64,000 nucleotides of DNA, from NCBI RefSeq assembly GCF_013385825.1, contig NZ_JACAPG010000020.1, positions 85,754 through 149,753 on the forward strand. Reading direction: 5' to 3'. A model generated the notes under the pieces. The model was given only the letters and a program-made list of their open reading frames with translations, was not told where the DNA came from and did not search any database. The DNA is from Pseudomonas reactans. Its GTDB lineage: Bacteria; Pseudomonadota; Gammaproteobacteria; Pseudomonadales; Pseudomonadaceae. Both the position numbers and the translations under genes were made by a program. Below, piece after piece: positions 9,104 through 18,642 of this stretch (positions are counted from its first letter, which is position 1; every line of letters begins with the position of its first letter).

Positions 9104-9133
9104 AAAGAGCCTCGCGAATGCGGGGCTTTTTTT
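9104..9133 (+). terminator. Rho-independent terminator after the DUF3108 gene
   Basis: GCCTCGC-GAAT-GCGGGGC followed by eight T residues, 15 bases after the stop codon of the upstream gene. Confidence 0.85.
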
Positions 9134-9164
9134 CGCCTGGAGGTATTGCGTTGAAGCTTACATC

Positions 9165-9235
9165 GCCATCGCCGGCAAGCCGGCTCCTACATTTTGAACG
9201 CATTCCCCTGTAGGAGCCGGCTTGCCGGCGATGGC
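9165..9235. repeat. Paired REP element (GCCGGCTTGCCGGC type)
   Basis: Arms of 27 bases (9165-9191 and 9209-9235) are perfect reverse complements, each containing the palindromic core GCCGGCAAGCCGGC and ending in the typical TGTAGGAGCC. The 17-base spacer is unrelated sequence. This is one of two colour types of REP doublet in the window. Confidence 0.9.
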
Positions 9236-9462
9236 GGCAGCATGGCCAATCCAACCCTACAAGCCCTACCCGAACATGAAACTTCTGTCATAAAACTCAA
9301 CGACCTGCGACGCATTGCCACGGTTTACGCGGCCTGCAGGATAGTTGCGGTTTATGCAATAAATTGTTGCGCCCAAAACCTGTTTACTTAGCAAGCTAAC
9401 AAATCATATAACAAAGGCCTGCGACGACTTGCCGCAGATCCACCAGAGATTGGAGCAAGCAG

Positions 9463-9651
9463 ATGACTGTAAAAGTAACTGAACGCGACGACGAACATAT
9501 GTCCCACGAAGCACTGGGCCATGGGATTCACATCTGGGATGTACACCAACAAGACCTGTTGGTCGGCATGTTTCACAACGAGAGCGACGCTCATAATTAT
9601 AAAAACGAGCTCGAAGCCCTTGAGATGAGACGCCAGTCAGAAAGCCGTTAA
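9463..9651 (+). CDS. Small hypothetical protein, 62 residues
   Basis: A small, charged, soluble protein rich in His, Asp and Glu (HMSHEALGHGIHIWDVHQQD), with no signal peptide or membrane segment. A ribosome site GGAG lies about 9 bases before the ATG, and AT-rich sequence upstream (9330-9415) fits a promoter. I do not recognise a characterised family; similar short proteins occur in other Pseudomonas genomes from memory. It is flanked by REP doublets on both sides, which suggests a stand-alone transcript. Confidence 0.7.
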   Translation: MTVKVTERDDEHMSHEALGHGIHIWDVHQQDLLVGMFHNESDAHNYKNELEALEMRRQSESR

Positions 9652-9659
9652 CCCCATAC

Positions 9660-9759
9660 TGTAGGAGCGAGCTTGCTCGCGAAAAACTCATAGGCACCGC
9701 GCTCATTCAGGCTACACGCGTTTTCGTTGACGTTTTTCGCGAGCAAGCTCGCTCCTACA
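9660..9759. repeat. Paired REP element (GCGAGCTTGCTCGC type)
   Basis: Arms at 9660-9687 and 9732-9759 are reverse complements (TGTAGGAGCGAGCTTGCTCG and its mirror), separated by about 44 bases that include CGTTGACGTTTTTCGC, words shared with other copies at 17.5, 46.0 and 52.6 kb. Confidence 0.92.
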
Positions 9760-9762
9760 AAT

Positions 9763-9792
9763 AAAAACCCCGCCTTTTGAGCGGGGTTTTTC
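9763..9792. terminator. Bidirectional terminator between the 62-residue gene and the DUF2058 gene
   Basis: AAAACCCCGC-CTTTTGA-GCGGGGTTTT: a stem with A- and T-runs on both sides, so it can serve both convergent genes. Confidence 0.85.
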
Positions 9793-9804
9793 GTTCCTAT
9801 AGCC

Positions 9805-10350
9805 TTACCACATCAGATCATCCGGGATCTGGTAGGCCGCGTACGGATCATCCTCGTCCGGCACCTGGCTTTCCGTCAGGATATTGAGCTGCACGATACG
9901 CTCCGGTGCGCGCTCCTGGATCTTCAGCGCCGCTTCGCGCGGGATCACCTCGTAGCTGCCGCCGTGGTGCACGATAGCCAGGGAGCCGTTGCTCAGCTTG
10001 TTGCGCATCAAGGTATTGACCGACAGGCGCTTGACCTTCTTGTCATCCACGAAGTTGTAGTAGTCCTCGGTGGTCAGCTTGGGCAGGCGCGACGTCTCGA
10101 TCAGTTGCTTGACCTGGGCGGTGCGCGCCTTGGCCTCGGCTTTTTCCTGCTGCTGGCGGTTCAGTTCCTGGTCGCGTTTGACCTTCTCGGCGTGCGCCTC
10201 GGCCGCCAGGCGGGCCTGGGTGTCATCCGCCTCGATCTGGCCTTTGTGGACCAGGCGCTGCTGCTTCTGTTTCTCTTTGCCGACCTGCTTGGCCTGCTTT
10301 TGGTTGACCAGACCTGCTTTGAGCAACTGGTCGCGAAGGGAAAGGCTCAT
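9805..10350 (-). CDS. DUF2058 domain-containing protein (YaiL-like)
   Basis: A 181-residue soluble protein of the DUF2058/YaiL family. The N-terminal half (to about residue 95) is a long, highly charged Gln/Lys/Glu helix of likely coiled coil, beginning MSLSLRDQLLKAGLV; the C-terminal half has the conserved segments YNFVDDKKVKRLSV and LAIVHHGGSYEVIP. Members are described as nucleoprotein- or polysaccharide-associated, but function is not established. It lies 25 bases after mazG in the same direction and ends at a bidirectional terminator. Confidence 0.85.
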   Translation of the reverse strand: MSLSLRDQLLKAGLVNQKQAKQVGKEKQKQQRLVHKGQIEADDTQARLAAEAHAEKVKRDQELNRQQQEKAEAKARTAQVKQLIETSRLPKLTTEDYYNFVDDKKVKRLSVNTLMRNKLSNGSLAIVHHGGSYEVIPREAALKIQERAPERIVQLNILTESQVPDEDDPYAAYQIPDDLMW

Positions 10351-10375
10351 GGTGCTTACTCACTTAGGCAACTGC

Positions 10376-11212
10376 TCAACCGCAGCTGGACACATTCTTT
10401 TCCTGACGTTTGGCTTCGCCCCACAGGGCGTCCAACTCTTCGAGGGTGCAATCTTCTATGGGTTTGTGCGTATCGCGCAATGCCTGTTCGATAAATCGGA
10501 AGCGTCGTTCGAACTTGGCATTGGCGCCCCGCAGCGCGGTTTCCGGGTCGACCTTGAGGTGACGAGCCAGGTTGACCGCCGCGAACAGCAGGTCACCGAC
10601 CTCATCGGCAATGGCCACCGAATCGTTGTCGGCCATGGCTTCGAGCACTTCATCCAGCTCCTCGCGTACGTTATCCACCACCGGCAGGGCCGACGGCCAG
10701 TCGAAGCCGACTTGGCTGGCGCGCTTCTGCAATTTGGCGGCACGGGACAGGGACGGTAGCGCCGTGGGCACATCGTCCAGCAGGGAAAGTTGCTCCGGCG
10801 CGTCGGATTTTTCCGCACGCTCCTCGGCCTTGATCTGCTCCCAGCGTTCCTTGACCTGTTCTTCACTCAGCTGCGGGATATCCAGCGGTGCATACAGATC
10901 GCCCGTGGGGAACACGTGGGGATGACGACGGATCAGCTTGCGCGTGATGCTGTCGATCACCCCAGCGAATTCGAAGCGCCCTTCTTCCCGCGCCAACTGG
11001 CTGTAATACACCACTTGGAACAGCAGGTCGCCCAGCTCGCCTTGCAGGTGATCGAAGTCGCCGCGCTCGATGGCGTCGGCCACTTCATAGGCTTCTTCCA
11101 GGGTGTGCGGGACGATGGTCGCGTAGGTTTGCTTGATGTCCCACGGGCACCCGTATTGCGGGTCCCTCAGGCGGTTCATCAGGTGCAGCAGGTCTTCAAG
11201 CGAATACATCAT
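10376..11212 (-). CDS. mazG: Nucleoside triphosphate pyrophosphohydrolase MazG
   Basis: MazG hydrolyses NTPs and dNTPs to monophosphates and pyrophosphate and is linked to stringent-response control in E. coli. The 278-residue protein contains two MazG-type repeats: one near residues 15-85 (CPWDIKQTY, LEEAYEVADAI, ELGDLLFQVV) and one near 165-240 (ELDEVLEAM, EVGDLLFAAVNLARHL), with the metal-binding EExxD-type acidic motifs. Its ATG overlaps the relA stop as ATGA; a second ATG follows at once. Coupling to relA is meaningful because both enzymes shape the nucleotide pools during starvation. Confidence 0.95.
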   Translation of the reverse strand: MMYSLEDLLHLMNRLRDPQYGCPWDIKQTYATIVPHTLEEAYEVADAIERGDFDHLQGELGDLLFQVVYYSQLAREEGRFEFAGVIDSITRKLIRRHPHVFPTGDLYAPLDIPQLSEEQVKERWEQIKAEERAEKSDAPEQLSLLDDVPTALPSLSRAAKLQKRASQVGFDWPSALPVVDNVREELDEVLEAMADNDSVAIADEVGDLLFAAVNLARHLKVDPETALRGANAKFERRFRFIEQALRDTHKPIEDCTLEELDALWGEAKRQEKNVSSCG

Positions 11213-13452
11213 GGGGTTCGGTTACGCCGCGTCTCGATGATGTTCGGTAGCTGGGAAATCCGCCCCAGCAACCGCCCCAGTGCGTCCAGCCCCGGAATCT
11301 CGATGGTCAGGGACATCAACGCAGTGTTGTCCTCTTTGTTCGAGCGGGTGTTGACCGCCAGCACGTTGATACGCTCATTGAGCAACACTTGCGACACATC
11401 CCGCAGCAAGCCGGAACGGTCGTAAGCACGAATAATGATGTCCACCGGGTAGGTGAGCACCGGCACCGGGCCCCAGCTGACCTGGATGATCCGCTCCGGC
11501 TCACGCCCGCCCAGTTGCAGCACCGAGGCGCAGTCCTGGCGGTGAATGCTTACGCCACGGCCCTGGGTGATATAGCCGACGATGGCGTCACCCGGCAACG
11601 GCTGGCAGCAGCCGGCGATTTGGGTCATCAGGTTGCCCACGCCCTGGATCTGGATATCGCCGCGTTTGCCGGGCTTGTAGCCGGTGGCCTTGCGCGGGAT
11701 CAGCTCCAGCTGTTCGCTGCCGCGCTCCGGCTCGACCAGTTGCTGGGCCAGGTTGACCAGTTGGGCCAGGCGCAGATCGCCGGCACCGAGGGCGGCGAAC
11801 ATGTCTTCGGCGATCTTCATGTTGGCTTTTTCGGCCAACTTGTCGAAGTCCACCTGAGGCAAACCGAGGCGCCCCAGTTCGCGTTCAAGCAAGGTTTTAC
11901 CGGCGGCGACGTTTTGGTCGCGCGCCTGCAATTTGAACCAGTGGACGATCTTCGCCCGTGCCCGCGACGTGGTGATGTAGCCCAGGTTCGGGTTCAGCCA
12001 GTCACGGCTCGGCGTGCCGTGCTTGCTGGTGATGATCTCGACCTGTTCACCGGTCTGCAGGCTGTAGTTGAGCGGCACGATGCGCCCGTTGATCTTGGCG
12101 CCCCGGCAGTTGTGGCCGATCTCGGTATGCACACGGTAGGCGAAGTCCAGCGGCGTCGCGCCCTTGGGCAAGTCGATGGCGTGACCGTCCGGGGTGAAGA
12201 TGTAGACCCGGTCCGGCTCGATATCCACGCGCAGCTGTTCGGCCAGGCCGCCGATGTCACCGAGTTCTTCGTGCCATTCCAGCACTTGGCGCAGCCAGGA
12301 GATTTTTTCTTCGTACTGGTTGGACCCGGCCTTGACGTCGGTGCCCTTGTAGCGCCAGTGCGCACACACGCCCAGTTCGGCCTCTTCGTGCATGGCGTGG
12401 GTGCGGATCTGCACTTCCAGCACCTTGCCCTCAGGGCCGATCACCGCGGTGTGCAGCGAGCGATAGCCGTTTTCCTTGGGGTTGGCGATGTAGTCGTCAA
12501 ACTCCTTGGGAATGTGCCGCCACAGGGTGTGGACGATGCCGAGCGCGGTGTAGCAGTCGCGCATTTCCGGCACCAGCACGCGCACGGCCCGTACGTCGTA
12601 GATCTGGCTGAAGGCCAGGCCTTTGCGCTGCATTTTGCGCCAGATGGAATAGATGTGCTTGGCACGACCGCTGATGTCGGCATCGACGCCGGTGGCCTGC
12701 AACTCGGAACGCAACTGGCCCATCACGTCAGTGATAAAGCGCTCACGGTCCAGCCGCCGCTCATGCAGCAGCGTGGCGATCTGTTTGTATTGATCGGGTT
12801 CGAGGTAGCGGAAGGACAAGTCCTCCAACTCCCACTTGATATGGCCGATACCCAGGCGGTGCGCCAGCGGTGCATAGATATCGAAAACTTCGCGGGCAAC
12901 GCGGTTGCGCTTCTCGTCGTCGGCAGTCTTCACCGCACGGATCGCGCAGGTACGCTCGGCCAGCTTGATCAAGGCGACACGCACGTCGTCGACCATCGCC
13001 ACCAGCATCTTGCGCAGGTTCTCGACCTGGCCCTGGGTGCCCAGCACCATGGACTGGCGCGGGCTGAGGCTGGCGCTGATGGCAGCCATGCGCAGCACGC
13101 CATCGATCAGCTTGGCCACCACGGCGCCGAAACGTTGGCTGACGGTGGGCAACTGAATATGCCCTTCACGCACGCCGCGATACAACACGGCGGCAATCAG
13201 TGAATCCTGGTCCAGCTTGAGATCAGCGAGGATCTCGGCGATTTCCAACCCGGTGCGAAAGCTCGAAGTGCCTTCGGCCCACAGGTTCTTGGCCGCATTG
13301 TCTTGCTGCTCAGACTCGCGAGCGAACTCGCAGGCTGCTTTCAAGGCTTCACGGTCCAGTGCCGGGTCGACACTGATGGCATGATCCAGCCATGCCTCGA
13401 GATTGATACTGCCGTCGGTGTTGATCGGCTGGTGTGCTCTCACCTGTACCAT
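11209..13452 (-). CDS. relA: GTP pyrophosphokinase (stringent response synthetase)
   Basis: RelA makes (p)ppGpp from GTP/GDP and ATP on stalled ribosomes. The 747-residue protein has the usual order: a degenerate HD hydrolase region (about 60-200), the synthetase region with RAKHIYSIWRKM and YDVRAVRVLVPE (about 240-370), a TGS domain VYIFTPDGHAIDLPKGATP (about 400-470), a zinc-finger/helical part, and a C-terminal ACT domain (about 660-740). The HD region lacks an intact HD pair, as in mono-functional RelA. It lies between rlmD and mazG on the same strand; the gap to rlmD is about 120 bases and likely holds a promoter. Confidence 0.96.
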   Translation of the reverse strand: MVQVRAHQPINTDGSINLEAWLDHAISVDPALDREALKAACEFARESEQQDNAAKNLWAEGTSSFRTGLEIAEILADLKLDQDSLIAAVLYRGVREGHIQLPTVSQRFGAVVAKLIDGVLRMAAISASLSPRQSMVLGTQGQVENLRKMLVAMVDDVRVALIKLAERTCAIRAVKTADDEKRNRVAREVFDIYAPLAHRLGIGHIKWELEDLSFRYLEPDQYKQIATLLHERRLDRERFITDVMGQLRSELQATGVDADISGRAKHIYSIWRKMQRKGLAFSQIYDVRAVRVLVPEMRDCYTALGIVHTLWRHIPKEFDDYIANPKENGYRSLHTAVIGPEGKVLEVQIRTHAMHEEAELGVCAHWRYKGTDVKAGSNQYEEKISWLRQVLEWHEELGDIGGLAEQLRVDIEPDRVYIFTPDGHAIDLPKGATPLDFAYRVHTEIGHNCRGAKINGRIVPLNYSLQTGEQVEIITSKHGTPSRDWLNPNLGYITTSRARAKIVHWFKLQARDQNVAAGKTLLERELGRLGLPQVDFDKLAEKANMKIAEDMFAALGAGDLRLAQLVNLAQQLVEPERGSEQLELIPRKATGYKPGKRGDIQIQGVGNLMTQIAGCCQPLPGDAIVGYITQGRGVSIHRQDCASVLQLGGREPERIIQVSWGPVPVLTYPVDIIIRAYDRSGLLRDVSQVLLNERINVLAVNTRSNKEDNTALMSLTIEIPGLDALGRLLGRISQLPNIIETRRNRTP

Positions 13453-13571
13453 CTTGCTTACCTTCCCTACGACGCACCTTTGATGCGCCAGAATTCATCG
13501 CCGACCTTCTACTGCTCCCTGGCAGATCACAGGCCCTGGAGACGACAGGCCGGTCGGATTAAACGGGCATC

Positions 13572-14924
13572 CTAGCCCGCTTCAAATAACGCCATGGCCT
13601 CGACATGCGCGGTTTGCGGAAACATGTCGAGGATCCCGGCACGTTTTAGCCGGTAGCCCTGCTTGACCAACTCAACCGTGTCCCGCGCCAGCGTGGCCGG
13701 ATTGCAGGACACATACACCAGACGCTTGGCTCCCAGGGTCGCGAGCTTGCGCACAACCTCCAGGGCACCATCACGGGGTGGGTCCAAGAGTACCGCAGAA
13801 AAGCCCTGTTTGGCCCATTCCGCGTCAGTCAAAGGCTGGGACAAATCGGCCTGAAAAAACTGCGCATTATGCAAATCGTTGCTGACGGCGTTGACGGCCG
13901 CACGGTCCACCATGGTCTGCACGCCTTCCACCGCCACCACTTCACGCACTTGGCGCGCCAGTGGCAGGGCGAAGTTGCCCAGGCCGCAAAACAGGTCCAG
14001 CACCCGCTCGTCGGGTTGTGGCGCCAGCCATTCCAGGGCCTGGGCAACCATCGCCTCATTGACCCCGGCGTTGACCTGCACAAAGTCGCCAGGTCGGTAG
14101 GCCAACTCCAGATCCCACTGTTCCAATCGAAAACCCAAGACCGAATCGACCTCGACCGGCTCAGGTTGACCCTCGCCATGCAGCCATAATTGGGCTTCAT
14201 GGAAGGCACAGAATTCTTTCAATACCTGCAGGTCCGCTTCCGACAGCGGCGCCATATGCCGCAGCAACACGGCGATGGACGTACCACTGAACAACTCCAC
14301 GTGCCCCAGGGCCTGCGGTTTGCTCAGGCGACGCAGCATGTTCGGCAGGCGCTGCATGATCGATTGCAAGGCCTGTACCAGCACTGGGCAATCGTCGATG
14401 GCGACGATGTCCTGGCTGGCCACGGCGCGAAAACCCACTTCCAGCTGTTTCGCCTTGGCATCCCAGCGCACGGCCACGCGGGCGCGGCGACGGTAACCGA
14501 ATTCCGGACCGCTCAAAGGCGCAGCCCACTCTTGCGGTTCGACACCGGCCACACGGGACAGTTGCTCGGCGAGCATGCGCTGTTTCAGGGCAAGTTGTTC
14601 AGTGTGGGGCAAGTGCTGCACGCTGCAACCGCCGCAGCGGCCAACATGGGCGCACGGCGCCGCGCGGCGCAGTTCGCTGGCCTTGAACACGCGCTCGGTG
14701 CGCGCCTCGACGATCTTGCCGTGGGCCCCCAACACTCGCGCTTCAACTTCTTCGCCGGCCAGCGCGCCGTTCACAAACCAGGTGCGGCCTTCAAAGAAGA
14801 CAATGCCACGGCCGTCGTTGGCCAGACGCTCGATGGTCAGGCGCTGCTTCTTGCCCACAGGAATCTGCGGGGCCCGGCTGCCGCCCGTCGGTTGGAAGCG
14901 CAGGCCTCTCTCGTGCTTGGCCAT
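13572..14924 (-). CDS. rlmD: 23S rRNA (uracil-C5)-methyltransferase RlmD
   Basis: RlmD (RumA) methylates U1939 of 23S rRNA with SAM. The 450-residue protein has an N-terminal TRAM domain (about 20-80), the iron-sulfur cysteine cluster [10 protein letters not shown] with a further upstream Cys (about 85-105), the SAM-binding [14 protein letters not shown] (about 310), the DPPRDGA motif and the catalytic-Cys segment [12 protein letters not shown] near 405. Its ATG shares one base with the cysM stop (TGATG), so it is coupled to cysM. The arrangement cysM-rlmD-relA-mazG is typical for the genus. Confidence 0.95.
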   Translation of the reverse strand: MAKHERGLRFQPTGGSRAPQIPVGKKQRLTIERLANDGRGIVFFEGRTWFVNGALAGEEVEARVLGAHGKIVEARTERVFKASELRRAAPCAHVGRCGGCSVQHLPHTEQLALKQRMLAEQLSRVAGVEPQEWAAPLSGPEFGYRRRARVAVRWDAKAKQLEVGFRAVASQDIVAIDDCPVLVQALQSIMQRLPNMLRRLSKPQALGHVELFSGTSIAVLLRHMAPLSEADLQVLKEFCAFHEAQLWLHGEGQPEPVEVDSVLGFRLEQWDLELAYRPGDFVQVNAGVNEAMVAQALEWLAPQPDERVLDLFCGLGNFALPLARQVREVVAVEGVQTMVDRAAVNAVSNDLHNAQFFQADLSQPLTDAEWAKQGFSAVLLDPPRDGALEVVRKLATLGAKRLVYVSCNPATLARDTVELVKQGYRLKRAGILDMFPQTAHVEAMALFEAG

Positions 14925-15826
14925 CAGTTGGGCTCGTCGAAGATGCCGGTCGACAGGTAGCGGTCGCCTCGGTCACAGATGATCGCGACGATCACCGCGT
15001 TTTCCACTTCCTGGGACAAGCGCAACATCCCGGCCACCGCGCCACCGGACGACACGCCGCAGAAAATGCCTTCTTCACGGGCCAGGCGGCGGGTGGTGTC
15101 TTCGGCTTCACGCTGGGCCATGTCGATGATGCGGTCCACGCGGGTCGAGTTGTAGATCTTCGGCAGATACTCCTCGGGCCAGCGGCGGATACCCGGGATG
15201 GCCGCGCCTTCCATCGGTTGCAGGCCAACGATCTGGATCGCCGGGTTCTGCTCCTTGAGGTAGCGCGAGTTGCCCATGATGGTGCCGGTGGTGCCCATGG
15301 AGCTGACGAAATGGGTGATGGAGCCCTGGGTCTGACGCCAGATTTCCGGGCCGGTGGTGGTGTAGTGCGCCTCGGGGTTGTCACCATTGGCGAACTGGTC
15401 CAGCACCAGGCCACGGCCTTCGGACGCCATGCGCTCGGCCAGGTCCCGTGCGCCTTCCATGCCCTCCTCCTGGGTCACCAGGATCAGCTGGGCGCCGTAG
15501 GCGGTCATTGCCGCCTTGCGTTCGGCGCTGCCGTTGTCGGGCATGATCAGGATCATCTTGTAACCCTTGATCGCGGCGGCCATGGCCAGGGCGATCCCGG
15601 TGTTACCCGAAGTGGCTTCGATCAGGGTGTCGCCGGGCTTGATCTGCCCGCGCAGCTCGGCGCGGGTGATCATCGACAGCGCCGGCCGGTCCTTTACGGA
15701 GCCGGCCGGGTTGTTCCCTTCAAGCTTGAGCAACAGGGTATTGCTGGTTTCACCCGCCATGCGTTGCAAGCGGACCAGGGGCGTGTTGCCGACGCAATCG
15801 GCGATTGTAGGGTACTGCAAGGTCAT
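14924..15826 (-). CDS. cysM: Cysteine synthase B
   Basis: CysM is the PLP-dependent O-acetylserine sulfhydrylase isozyme able to use thiosulfate. The 300-residue protein contains the PLP-lysine segment [11 protein letters not shown] (about residue 41), the substrate loop [10 protein letters not shown] and the phosphate-binding [10 protein letters not shown] use the ATG at 15826 ([18 protein letters not shown]), since the longer in-frame opening adds 22 unrelated residues. In several Pseudomonas genomes gacS lies beside cysM (recalled); here the next gene is tapT, so the gene order differs. Confidence 0.95.
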   Translation of the reverse strand: MTLQYPTIADCVGNTPLVRLQRMAGETSNTLLLKLEGNNPAGSVKDRPALSMITRAELRGQIKPGDTLIEATSGNTGIALAMAAAIKGYKMILIMPDNGSAERKAAMTAYGAQLILVTQEEGMEGARDLAERMASEGRGLVLDQFANGDNPEAHYTTTGPEIWRQTQGSITHFVSSMGTTGTIMGNSRYLKEQNPAIQIVGLQPMEGAAIPGIRRWPEEYLPKIYNSTRVDRIIDMAQREAEDTTRRLAREEGIFCGVSSGGAVAGMLRLSQEVENAVIVAIICDRGDRYLSTGIFDEPN

Positions 15827-15937
15827 GGCGTATTCGCAATCCAGACTGCGGGGGCGAACATCATACCGGGAAAGGCCGGCGGGCCATATCACGCAAAGTG
15901 TGGTGCTTATGGCTTAAAGGAATAAGGCACCGAATGT

Positions 15938-16534
15938 TCACCGCTCGCCATGGTTACGGTTGAAGACATCAGGCCCCATCGCCGCAATCTGGCCGTCGAT
16001 CAACGCATCGAAGGGTTTGAGCAAGGCTTCGAACGAAGCGGGCGACTCCAGGACCTCCAGCGCCTGCACAATCGCTTCCACTGTCGACAGCGCGCCGGGC
16101 CCGGGCGCCTTGCGCAGCCGATAGCGGGACACTGCGTTGTCGGCCAACGCCACCCTTGGCAACGCCGCCAATAGCGGGTTGAGGTGCAAAAGCTTGCGCG
16201 CCTTGCGCCAAGTGCCGTCGGGGACCACCAGCAGCAGCGGCTGATCTTCTAGCGCATAGACTTTAAGTGGCTGGGCATCGTCAGCCGGAAACAGTAGCCG
16301 TGCCTGGTAACCAGGCACGTTCAACAACGCCGGCAGGTCCTCAAAGACCTCTCCCACAACCAAATGCGCGTTGTTCAACCCCAACGCCGCCAGCCGCGCG
16401 GTATTCAGCGCATGGTTGACCTCGCTCGGGTGCTGCAACAGCAACACCCGCGTGCGACTGTCGAGATTGGGAATCAACGCGCACAGACAGTGGGCGACAG
16501 GCCTGAGGCAACGGGAACATTGGGGTCTGGACAT
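15938..16534 (-). CDS. tRNA-uridine aminocarboxypropyltransferase (DTW domain)
   Basis: A 198-residue DTW-domain protein. Four cysteines at the N-terminus (CSRCLRPVAHCLC) fit the zinc site of the TapT/YfiP group, and the signature appears as VPDGTWRKARKL. This family transfers the 3-amino-3-carboxypropyl group from SAM to U47 of tRNA to make acp3U. The gene stands just 6 bases before the end of the leftward LysR regulator gene upstream, so it may be read together with it. Family assignment is firm; exact tRNA target is inferred from TapT. Confidence 0.88.
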   Translation of the reverse strand: MSRPQCSRCLRPVAHCLCALIPNLDSRTRVLLLQHPSEVNHALNTARLAALGLNNAHLVVGEVFEDLPALLNVPGYQARLLFPADDAQPLKVYALEDQPLLLVVPDGTWRKARKLLHLNPLLAALPRVALADNAVSRYRLRKAPGPGALSTVEAIVQALEVLESPASFEALLKPFDALIDGQIAAMGPDVFNRNHGER

Positions 16535-16540
16535 GATTTA

Positions 16541-17434
16541 TCAGGCCTGGTTGAGCTGGGCTTTGAGCAAGTCGCGGAAGGTCTGGATCAGCGGTTCGCG
16601 GCTGCGGCCTCGACGCATGATCATCGAGAACGGCGCCTGATAGCCGAAGGTCGCCGGCAGCAACACACGCAGGTCGCCCTTGTCGGCCCAGGCCTGGGCG
16701 TAGTGCTCGGGCAGGTAGCCGATGTAGGCGCCGGACAGTACCAGGATCAACTGCGCCTCCATACTCTCCACGGTGGCTGCGCTGTGTTTGAAGCCGTGGC
16801 GTGCCAACTCGGCCTGGCTCCAATAGCCGCGACCGACCATGCGTTGCTGCGTGATCACCTGCTCGGGAATGCGCCGTTCATTGAATAAAGGATGCCGCGT
16901 GCTGCAATACAGCCAGTGCTGCTCGCGGTACAGCGGCATGTAGATCAGCCCGCTCATACGGTTGGAAAACGCGCCGATGGCCAAGTCCAGGCGGTTGTCC
17001 TGTACGCCCAGTTGCAGTTCATAAGGGCTCATCACCGACAGGTGCAGGTGCACCGCCGGGTGTTCCAGGCTGTAGGCGCCGATCACTTCGGCGAAGGGTA
17101 ACGCTTTGTCGCTGACCGTGGAGTCCAGCACGCCCAGTTTCAGGGTGCCGCGCAACTCGCCCTTCAACGCGGCGGCGTATTGCTCGAAACCTTCCAGCTC
17201 GCCCAGCAGACGCAAGGTCTCTTGATGAAACAATTCGCCTTTGCTGGTGAGGCTGAACCCGCCACGCCCGCGATGACACAGCACCAGGCCCAACGCCGCT
17301 TCCAGCTGGCTCATGTAAGTGCTGATGGCCGATGTGGACAGGTTGAGTTCGTGCTGGGCGTTGGCGAACCCCTGGTGCCGCACGACGCTGACGAAGATGC
17401 GCAGGAGTTTCAGGTCGGGCAAGGCGTTGGCCAT
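16541..17434 (-). CDS. gbuR: LysR-type regulator, probable GbuR
   Basis: A 297-residue LysR-type regulator: winged HTH at residues 1-65 (LRIFVSVVRHQGFANAQHEL) and a periplasmic-binding-like effector domain from about 95. It is divergent from the guanidinobutyrase gene across 257 bases, as gbuR is from gbuA in P. aeruginosa (PA1422/PA1421, recalled), so it probably activates gbuA with a guanidino compound as inducer. A REP doublet occupies most of the shared promoter region, which leaves about 130 bases next to gbuA for operator sites. Symbol given by context. Confidence 0.8.
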   Translation of the reverse strand: MANALPDLKLLRIFVSVVRHQGFANAQHELNLSTSAISTYMSQLEAALGLVLCHRGRGGFSLTSKGELFHQETLRLLGELEGFEQYAAALKGELRGTLKLGVLDSTVSDKALPFAEVIGAYSLEHPAVHLHLSVMSPYELQLGVQDNRLDLAIGAFSNRMSGLIYMPLYREQHWLYCSTRHPLFNERRIPEQVITQQRMVGRGYWSQAELARHGFKHSAATVESMEAQLILVLSGAYIGYLPEHYAQAWADKGDLRVLLPATFGYQAPFSMIMRRGRSREPLIQTFRDLLKAQLNQA

Positions 17435-17457
17435 GAGGCCTCCAAAAACGCGGTAAT

Positions 17458-17557
17458 TGTAGGAGCGAGCTTGCTCGCGAAAAACCTGAGAGCGCCGTGT
17501 AGAACCAGATGCGATGCGTCATCGTTGACGGTTTTCGCGAGCAAGCTCGCTCCTACA
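17458..17557. repeat. Paired REP element in the gbuR/gbuA intergenic region
   Basis: TGTAGGAGCGAGCTTGCTCG at the left and its mirror at the right frame about 45 bases that include TCATCGTTGACGG, matching the spacer of other copies. Position within a divergent regulator/target promoter region is unusual for REPs, which prefer 3' ends. Confidence 0.92.
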
Positions 17558-17691
17558 AAGGTCGGGACCAGTTTACCTCAGCCATTAGTTTAGAAAAATC
17601 TGAACTAAGTATTTGCCCCTGCCGATTCTTTCGTTTCCATGTATTTCGCAGAATCGGCCCCTAATAAACAAAACAACGATGAGGCACTCCC

Positions 17692-18642
17692 GTGGACAAG
17701 ATTTTCCACCAACCACTGGGCGGCAACGAAATGCCGCGCTTCGCCGGCATCGCCACCATGATGCGTCTTCCCCACCTGCAAACGGCCAAAGGCCTGGATG
17801 CCGCCTTTGTCGGCGTGCCCCTGGACATCGGCACCTCGCTGCGCGCCGGCACCCGCTTCGGGCCGCGTGAAATCCGCGCCGAATCCGTGATGATCCGCCC
17901 TTACAACATGGCCACCGGCGCCGCACCGTTCGACTCGCTGTCGGTGGCCGACATCGGCGACGTGGCGATCAACACCTTCAACCTGCTCGACGCCGTGCGC
18001 ATCATCGAAGAAGCCTACGACGAGATCCTCGAACACGACGTGATCCCGATGACCCTGGGCGGCGACCACACCATCACCCTGCCGATCCTGCGGGCGATCC
18101 ACAAAAAACACGGCAAGGTCGGGCTGGTGCACATCGATGCCCACGCCGACGTCAACGACCATATGTTCGGCGAGAAAATCGCCCACGGCACCACCTTCCG
18201 CCGCGCGGTAGAAGAAGGTTTGCTCGATTGCGACCGTGTGGTGCAAATCGGCCTGCGCGCCCAGGGCTACACCGCCGAAGACTTCAACTGGAGCCGCAAA
18301 CAAGGCTTCCGTGTGGTTCAGGCAGAAGAATGCTGGCACCACTCACTCGCGCCCTTGATGGCCGAAGTGCGTGAAAAAGTCGGCGGCGGCCCGGTGTACC
18401 TGAGCTTTGACATCGACGGTATCGACCCGGCCTGGGCGCCCGGCACCGGCACCCCGGAAATCGGCGGGCTGACCACCATCCAGGCCATCGAAATCATCCG
18501 TGGCTGCCAAGGCCTCGACCTGATTGGTTGCGATCTGGTAGAAGTTTCGCCGCCCTATGACACCACCGGCAACACCTCGCTATTGGGCGCCAACTTGCTG
18601 TACGAGATGCTCTGCGTGCTGCCTGGCGTGGCACATCGCTGA
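17692..18642 (+). CDS. gbuA: Guanidinobutyrase / agmatinase-family ureohydrolase
   Basis: A manganese ureohydrolase that removes urea from a guanidino acid such as 4-guanidinobutyrate. The 316-residue product has all metal-binding motifs: GGDHT, HIDAHADVN and SFDIDGIDP, and the family end region EVSPPYDTTGNT. The start is a GTG at 17692 with AGGCACTCCC just before it. The gene overlaps the next by one base (TGATG). The neighbourhood (gbuR upstream, small protein plus two transporters downstream) matches the P. aeruginosa gbu locus, which favours guanidinobutyrate over agmatine; the closely related guanidinopropionase cannot be excluded from sequence. Confidence 0.88.
   Translation: MDKIFHQPLGGNEMPRFAGIATMMRLPHLQTAKGLDAAFVGVPLDIGTSLRAGTRFGPREIRAESVMIRPYNMATGAAPFDSLSVADIGDVAINTFNLLDAVRIIEEAYDEILEHDVIPMTLGGDHTITLPILRAIHKKHGKVGLVHIDAHADVNDHMFGEKIAHGTTFRRAVEEGLLDCDRVVQIGLRAQGYTAEDFNWSRKQGFRVVQAEECWHHSLAPLMAEVREKVGGGPVYLSFDIDGIDPAWAPGTGTPEIGGLTTIQAIEIIRGCQGLDLIGCDLVEVSPPYDTTGNTSLLGANLLYEMLCVLPGVAHR

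Noticed and set aside
11389-13203. 604-codon open frame on the plus strand
   Set aside because: It lies wholly opposite relA; long antisense frames are common in high-GC Pseudomonas genes, and its product has no recognisable features.
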